A stretch of 64,000 nucleotides of DNA from JAVBNA01 sp031551875 (GTDB lineage Bacteria > Bacillota > Clostridia > Oscillospirales > Acutalibacteraceae): assembly GCA_031551875.1 (NCBI GenBank), contig JAVBNA010000014.1, positions 1 through 64,000 of the forward strand, in the 5' to 3' direction. Position numbers and translations under genes: made by a program. Shown piece by piece: positions 60,152 through 64,000 of this stretch. The notes under the pieces are model-generated. The model worked only from the letters and a program-made list of their open reading frames with translations. It was not told where the DNA came from and made no database searches. Each line of letters starts with the position of its first letter. The first letter of the stretch is position 1.

Positions 60152-61459
60152 TTACCGTGCGGAAACTTTTTCGTCCATCTGGTTTTTGAGCATCAGCTCG
60201 GCCACAAACATCCCGTCGTCTACCCGGTGCTCCAGCATGCCGTCATACTGCCGGACGATGTCCCGCACCACACGCAGCCCGATGCCGTGGATGGCCTGAT
60301 TTTTTTTCGTGGTCTTTAGCTGGGGGTTGAGCTTCAGCACATTTTCCCGCACCGTGTTCCGGCACACAACCACCAGATAGTTTTTGACCATGCTCAATTC
60401 CAGTGTGATCAGCGGACTTTCCAGCGGCGCGCAGGCTTCAATCGCGTTGTCCAGCAGGTTGGAGAGAAGGGCGCACAGGTCGTCGTCGTGGATTTCCAGT
60501 CTGTCGGGCAGCGCCGCCTGAATCCGAAGGGGCACCCCCCTGGCATGGGCGTAGGCGGATTTCTGGCTGAGCAGCGCATTCAGAAGGTCGTTTCCCGATT
60601 CAACAATGGAAAAGCCGTAGTCCTTTTTATATACCCTGGAAAAATACCCCTCAAGGTCGTCGTATTCTTTTCGCCTGAGCAGGGTATCCATATAAAATAT
60701 CTGGTTTTTCAGCTCATGCTGCGCCACACGGATGTTTTCGTACATCTGGGTGGTTTCCTCCAGGTGTTTCTTCTGCATGGACAGCCGGGCGTTGGACATC
60801 CTGATCCGGAGATTTTCTTCGTATTCATTCGTGAGCCGGGCAAACAGGTAATAGAGCAGCAGGATTGCCATAAAAACGCACACAATCAGAACCAGAAGAA
60901 ACTCCGGAACCTGATGGAGCGGGGCGGACTCAAGCCCGACCGTGGCGCCCATGATGAACAGGCACAAAACAACCTCCACCGTCAGGATGCCCTGGAAGGA
61001 GCGGGGGATCTTGGCTGTGAGATGAAAGTGCTGAGAGGAGAGCAAAAAGAAAATGGCGACGTTGATGCCCACCCACAAGGCGTTCCACAGCAGATGCCAG
61101 AGAACCGGCACCGACTCCGGCGCGTCAAACCACAGCTTGAACGCATAGAACCGGGCACAGTCGCTCATGATGACACAGGTGATAAACAGCAGGACGGAGA
61201 TAAGCTTGACATAGAGCTGCCCCTCCAGAAGCAGCACGCCGTATAAAAGCGCCGCCAGCATCCCAGCCGCCCGGTCAAAGGGCGGCGGAATCAGCGCATG
61301 TGCAGCAAAAATCAGCGCGCCCTGCACAAGGCAGGACAGCAATAGCGTAAGTCCCCGGCGCTTCACCCATTTACCGAACGAAAAGGTGCGGGACAAAAAA
61401 AGAAGGATCAGGATACCGTCCACCATCGGATACAATACGCTATGCGGCATCATACTCAT
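60152..61459 (-). CDS. Sensor histidine kinase, GHKL/AgrC type
   Basis: A 435-residue membrane kinase with about six or seven helices in the first 215 residues, a coiled linker and a GHKL ATPase domain. The phospho-acceptor His is in VAQHELKNQIFYMDTL, the N box in LLSNLLDNAIEAC and the G box in GIGLRVVRDIV. The start is set at the ATG whose ATGA overlaps the stop of the response regulator gene. It pairs with that LytTR regulator. No autoinducer peptide gene was seen nearby. Confidence 0.88.
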   Translation of the reverse strand: MSMMPHSVLYPMVDGILILLFLSRTFSFGKWVKRRGLTLLLSCLVQGALIFAAHALIPPPFDRAAGMLAALLYGVLLLEGQLYVKLISVLLFITCVIMSDCARFYAFKLWFDAPESVPVLWHLLWNALWVGINVAIFFLLSSQHFHLTAKIPRSFQGILTVEVVLCLFIMGATVGLESAPLHQVPEFLLVLIVCVFMAILLLYYLFARLTNEYEENLRIRMSNARLSMQKKHLEETTQMYENIRVAQHELKNQIFYMDTLLRRKEYDDLEGYFSRVYKKDYGFSIVESGNDLLNALLSQKSAYAHARGVPLRIQAALPDRLEIHDDDLCALLSNLLDNAIEACAPLESPLITLELSMVKNYLVVVCRNTVRENVLKLNPQLKTTKKNQAIHGIGLRVVRDIVRQYDGMLEHRVDDGMFVAELMLKNQMDEKVSAR

Positions 61460-62172
61460 ACCACACACCGTCTGTATTGCTGCTTGACCTCGGTCAGGCG
61501 ATACCGGCTGACCGGCAGTGACTTTCCGCTGTCCAGCGTCACCTCATTCGCTCCAATGCTGAAAATGTAGCGATAATTGACCAGAAAGCCCTTGTGGATG
61601 CGCAGAAAGCCGAGACCCTCGAGGCGCGCCTCCAGCTCCCTGAGCTTATATTTGACCTGAATGTTGCCCAGCTCGGTGGCAAAGGTAAGGGTTTTGTCCT
61701 TACATTCCACATAGTGTATGGTGTAGGGGTTGAGCATCACATAGACCGCATTGACCTCAAGCAGCAGGTTTTCCGGGCTGCCGGCCGACAGCTCACCGAT
61801 CAGCGCCCCAACCGACGATTCGATCTCGTCGAAAAAGAATTGCTTACGGATGAATCGGAAGGGCTGAACCTGAAAGGTTTCAAAAACCATCTGTTCGTGG
61901 CTTGAAACAAAAAGAATGCGCACACCGATTTGCATCTCGCGCAGGTAGACAGCGAGCTGAAGTCCGCTGAGCCCCGGCATCTGGAGGTCGAGAAAAACCG
62001 CGTCAAAGCATCCCCCCCGGGTCACCCTCCTGCGCAGCGCCTCGGCGCAGGAAAAGCGCTCGATCCGGCAGGCGCAACCCATACGTTCAAAGCTTCTTTG
62101 GATTTCCTCCGCAGCACGCGTCAAAAAAATCTCCTCGTCGTCACAAATCGCAACCGTATACAAAATATCCAT
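61456..62172 (-). CDS. LytTR-family response regulator (AgrA/VirR type)
   Basis: A 238-residue regulator. The receiver domain (1-120) has the acidic pair Asp11-Asp12 and phospho-acceptor Asp62 in VFLDLQMPG. The LytTR DNA-binding domain (about 138-238) contains LRIHKGFLVNYRYI and the terminal SRYRLTEVKQQY. Such regulators bind direct repeats of about 9 bp one to two helical turns apart, like the repeat at 55441-55472. The ATG at 62172 follows GGAAAGCGGG; an ATG 24 nt upstream lacks a ribosome site. Confidence 0.9.
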   Translation of the reverse strand: MDILYTVAICDDEEIFLTRAAEEIQRSFERMGCACRIERFSCAEALRRRVTRGGCFDAVFLDLQMPGLSGLQLAVYLREMQIGVRILFVSSHEQMVFETFQVQPFRFIRKQFFFDEIESSVGALIGELSAGSPENLLLEVNAVYVMLNPYTIHYVECKDKTLTFATELGNIQVKYKLRELEARLEGLGFLRIHKGFLVNYRYIFSIGANEVTLDSGKSLPVSRYRLTEVKQQYRRCVV

Positions 62173-62279
62173 CCCGCTTTCCGGCATTACGCACAATATT
62201 TGCGTCGAAAAGAGCGTGTGGTGATTGTATCTAAATTAAACGTACAGCAAATTTATTTTCTATGGCATTTTTCGGCAAC

Positions 62280-62308
62280 ATTATATCACACATTTTCGCA
62301 CGCGTCCA
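62280..62308 (-). promoter_or_regulatory. Promoter of the two-component operon
   Basis: On the minus strand TGGACG (62303-62308) and a perfect TATAAT (62280-62285) are spaced by 17 bp, about 110 nt before the response regulator start. Confidence 0.5.
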
Positions 62309-62368
62309 GCCAAAATTTCCGTTCAGGCATATCGGACGATAAAGGGCTCAAAACAGACGTTTCTCAAA

Positions 62369-63190
62369 TTATTTTAATCTGAAAAGAATGACTTTTGAAT
62401 TGGCATCGCTGCGGATTGTTTCAAACAGCTTCAGAGAATTGACAAACGGCACAAATTTTCTGTACCCAAAATTACGGACGTCAAAATCCGGAAACTGCTT
62501 GTTCAGCAAATCGCCAAGCTTCCCCGAAAAGATCAGGCCGTCGTCGTCCGAATTTTCCTCCGCCAGCTCCTGTAACGCCAGCTTGATTGCCTGAATGTTT
62601 GAGCCTGCCTTTTCCTCGGTTTCGTCCTCTTCCCTGTGTGTTTTCAGAATCTGCTGCAATTCTTTTTTTGTTAAGATACTGCTTTCCCTGTGCTCGCTGT
62701 CGGAATCCGGCTCCTCCATTTGCGGCTCCTCCGGTTTGACTTGTTTTTTGCTTGCGGCATACAGAATGTCCAGATAGGAAAATTTATTGCAGGCCGAGAT
62801 AAAGGAGCGGGGTGTTTTCTTTTCCCCCATGCCGAGGACATAGACCTCCGATTCCCGCAGCCGGGAGGCCAGACGGGTGAAGTCACTGTCCGAGGAGACA
62901 ATGCAAAACCCGTTGAGCTTTCCAAGATAGAGCAGATCCATGGCGTCAATGATGAGAGAGGAGTCGGAGGCGTTTTTCCCGGTTGTGTTGCTGTACTGCT
63001 GAATGGGGTGGATTGCGTTGTCCAGGATCGCCTTCTTCCAGGCGTTCATGTTTGTCGTGGTCCAGTTTCCGTAGATTCTCTTGTAAATCACGTTTCCAAG
63101 CGCGTTGGCCTCACTCAGGATGACCTCGATGTACTTGCTGGAAATATTCTCCGCGTCAATCAGCACGGCCAGCTTCATTTCTTTATCCAC
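62369..63190 (-). CDS. NYN-domain RNase-like protein with C-terminal LOTUS/OST-HTH domain
   Basis: A 273-residue protein. The N-terminal NYN domain (about 5-145, PIN-like nuclease fold) has acidic residues in AVLIDAENIS (Asp12) and SDSDFTRLASRL. An acidic linker (about 155-205) leads to a LOTUS/OST-HTH domain (about 205-272) with NFGYRKFVPFVNSL, an RNA-binding module. The GTG at 63190 is chosen because GGAGG lies 10 nt before it; the next ATG is four codons downstream. It follows the small membrane HTH gene by 24 nt. Structured-RNA cleavage is inferred from the family. Confidence 0.85.
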   Translation of the reverse strand: MDKEMKLAVLIDAENISSKYIEVILSEANALGNVIYKRIYGNWTTTNMNAWKKAILDNAIHPIQQYSNTTGKNASDSSLIIDAMDLLYLGKLNGFCIVSSDSDFTRLASRLRESEVYVLGMGEKKTPRSFISACNKFSYLDILYAASKKQVKPEEPQMEEPDSDSEHRESSILTKKELQQILKTHREEDETEEKAGSNIQAIKLALQELAEENSDDDGLIFSGKLGDLLNKQFPDFDVRNFGYRKFVPFVNSLKLFETIRSDANSKVILFRLK

Positions 63191-63214
63191 TTTTTTATGT
63201 CCTCCTCTCAAGGC

Positions 63215-63616
63215 TTATTTCGCATTCGAAGCGGTTTGGGCGCTTTCCGAGTTAATCCGGTTATTCATAAATTCAGTCAGCTTCGCTTTGCTGAAAACAC
63301 ACTCGGTTCCGTCGGCAAATTTCTGTCCGTTTTCGTCCGTTTTCAAAAACTCAACGCGCGTAAAGGTGCCGTTCAGCGCTCCGGACGCAATCCATGTATC
63401 CAGCGTGTCCGCATCAATTTTCAAATACTCCGCCGCCTCATATTCGTGCAGAAAATCCCCAAAGGCAGTGGAATCATGATTGTTAATATCTAAAACGTGG
63501 GGCACTGCGCTGGTGGGCGCGGTACGGATCGCTTCCATGATGCCCTGTGACGCAAGAATGACGGCAACGGCGAGGATCAAGCAGCCAACAACCAAAGACC
63601 AATTAAATTTTTTCAA
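63215..63616 (-). CDS. Small membrane-anchored protein with excisionase-type HTH
   Basis: A 133-residue protein. One N-terminal membrane helix (about 7-23) is followed by a short linker and a segment (about 57-85) with EYEAAEYLKIDADTLDTWI, the pattern of HTH_17/excisionase (MerR-like) domains. An acidic, helical C terminus ends the protein. The TTG start at 63616 is chosen for AGGAG at 8 nt and because the product then begins MKKFNW before the helix. It is upstream of the NYN-LOTUS gene in the same operon. If the helix is a signal anchor the HTH would lie outside, so its DNA-binding role is doubtful. Confidence 0.65.
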   Translation of the reverse strand: MKKFNWSLVVGCLILAVAVILASQGIMEAIRTAPTSAVPHVLDINNHDSTAFGDFLHEYEAAEYLKIDADTLDTWIASGALNGTFTRVEFLKTDENGQKFADGTECVFSKAKLTEFMNNRINSESAQTASNAK

Positions 63617-63644
63617 AGCAAATCGCTCCTCTTCATACGTTCTC

Positions 63645-63673
63645 AATCGGTTCGGGAATCTCCCGAACCGATT
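63645..63673. promoter_or_regulatory. Perfect 13-bp palindrome over the transcription start of the HTH/NYN operon
   Basis: AATCGGTTCGGGA (63645-63657) and TCCCGAACCGATT (63661-63673) are exact inverted copies with a 3-bp centre. The right arm overlaps the -10 element, and the rest covers the expected start point, so it could be an operator or a 5' mRNA hairpin. Confidence 0.6.
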
Positions 63674-63699
63674 ATACATCAATTGTGGACTGATTTCAA
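63671..63699 (-). promoter_or_regulatory. Promoter of the HTH/NYN-LOTUS operon
   Basis: On the minus strand TTGAAA (63694-63699) and a perfect TATAAT (63671-63676) are spaced by 17 bp, about 55 nt before the TTG start. Confidence 0.75.
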
Positions 63700-63774
63700 C
63701 CGGCCCGCGTCTGCGCGTCAGGAGAGAATGTAAATTTTGTTTGACAAAATAATTTTATTTTAAAACAATTTTTG

Positions 63775-63803
63775 TTGAATTTTCCGCGTATAAGCATTAT
63801 AAT
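63775..63803 (+). promoter_or_regulatory. Promoter of the truncated gene at the window end
   Basis: TTGAAT (63775-63780) and a perfect TATAAT (63798-63803) are spaced by 17 bp. The transcript would have a leader of about 165 nt. Confidence 0.6.
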
Positions 63804-63975
63804 AAATAATAATACTCCCAAGTAACACTCCCAAAAAGCAGGGAAGACCATTAAGCGCGTTAAATCTGGCTTTTTATGGATTTTTAGGGAAAAGCGCAAA
63901 AATAAATCCTAAGGGATTTAAAGGATAGATGCAGGATATTAAACCAAACACTAAAATTGAAGAGGATGAATGACA

Positions 63976-64000
63976 ATGAACACAAAGCTTGCAAAAAAAC
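63976..64000 (+). CDS. Truncated gene start, probably a secreted protein
   Basis: The ATG at 63976 follows AGAGGATG and begins MNTKLAKK, which looks like the basic start of a signal peptide. Only eight codons are inside the window, so nothing more can be said. Confidence 0.4.

Larger units (their letters stand above)
63617..63975. other. 359-bp AT-rich divergent intergenic region
   Basis: Contains the palindrome at 63645-63673, a minus-strand promoter at 63671-63699 and a plus-strand promoter at 63775-63803 with a leader of about 165 nt. A short AAATCC/GGATTT hairpin lies near 63906-63921. A possible small minus-strand frame here has no ribosome site and is not called. Confidence 0.6.

Noticed and set aside
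63696..63899. 67-codon minus-strand frame in the last intergenic region
   Set aside because: No Shine-Dalgarno, odd composition, and it would cover the plus-strand promoter at 63775-63803.
63820..63960. Possible riboswitch in the leader of the last gene
   Set aside because: Short hairpins exist but no known class signature could be matched.
1..64000. CRISPR array, tRNA, rRNA, insertion sequence or prophage
   Set aside because: No spaced repeats, cloverleaf or ribosomal sequence, transposase or phage gene was recognised anywhere in the window.

Overview
The window reads as chromosomal DNA of a GC-rich, endospore-forming member of the Firmicutes, most likely class Clostridia and plausibly the Oscillospiraceae/Ruminococcaceae group. 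Reasons: strong Shine-Dalgarno sites (AGGAGG type), consensus TTGACA/TATAAT promoters, ECF-type vitamin transporters, class B sortase, YpeB and SpoIID-like proteins, LytTR/GHKL regulators and a dockerin-bearing glycosidase. No rRNA, tRNA, CRISPR array, insertion sequence or phage gene was recognised. Genes are densely packed and about half are on each strand.

Layout. 1-4008 (+): promoter, structured leader and a complete ECF transporter operon (DUF4430 lipoprotein, EcfT, fused double EcfA, S component), probably for a corrinoid. 4054-18225 (-): GNAT, YerB-like lipoprotein, DEAD-box helicase, M16 peptidase, pnp-rpsO, two tandem LtaS-like sulfatases, thiT under a TPP riboswitch, and a CNNM/CBS membrane protein. 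18325-26817 (-): one long operon, cysteine desulfurase, thiI, cinA-like, srtB, a three-part MoCF/pseudo-sortase/SpoIID fusion and a small unknown gene. 27017-31571: ypeB (+), queT with a preQ1-I riboswitch (-), a BtuF-like lipoprotein carrying a peptidoglycan-binding domain (-) and a DUF815 ATPase (-). 31811-35664 (+): ilvB, unknown membrane gene, ilvN, ilvC. 35811-41767 (+): murD, two M42 peptidases, GNAT, an aluminium-resistance/methionine gamma-lyase family PLP protein and a deoxyinosine glycosylase. 41886-49124: small lipoprotein, TPR protein (-) and a MoxR/DUF58/transglutaminase operon (+). 49142-55298: citramalate synthase (-), YdbS/YdbT pair, metallophosphoesterase and two convergent YdcF proteins. 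55747-62172: a 1441-residue secreted GH3/esterase/cohesin-like/dockerin protein followed by a convergent LytTR two-component system. 62369-64000: NYN-LOTUS RNase-like gene, small membrane HTH protein, and an AT-rich leader entering a truncated gene.

How parts fit together. Three vitamin or cofactor uptake routes (ECF corrinoid-like system, ThiT, QueT) lie here, two of them under recognisable riboswitches. ilvBNC and cimA give most of an isoleucine route from pyruvate and acetyl-CoA via citramalate. Envelope biology is prominent: LtaS paralogues, sortase, SpoIID, murD, YdcF and PH-domain proteins.

Best candidates for something undescribed: (a) the 910-residue fusion at 18874-21606, in which the class B sortase domain has lost His, Cys and Arg and the domain order copies the two upstream genes (cinA-like, srtB) before adding SpoIID; (b) the permuted GH3/esterase/cohesin-like/dockerin polypeptide, with an AgrA-like direct repeat directly upstream of its promoter and a LytTR two-component system next to it; (c) a two-gene membrane-HTH/NYN-LOTUS cassette whose promoter is overlapped by a perfect 13-bp palindrome.
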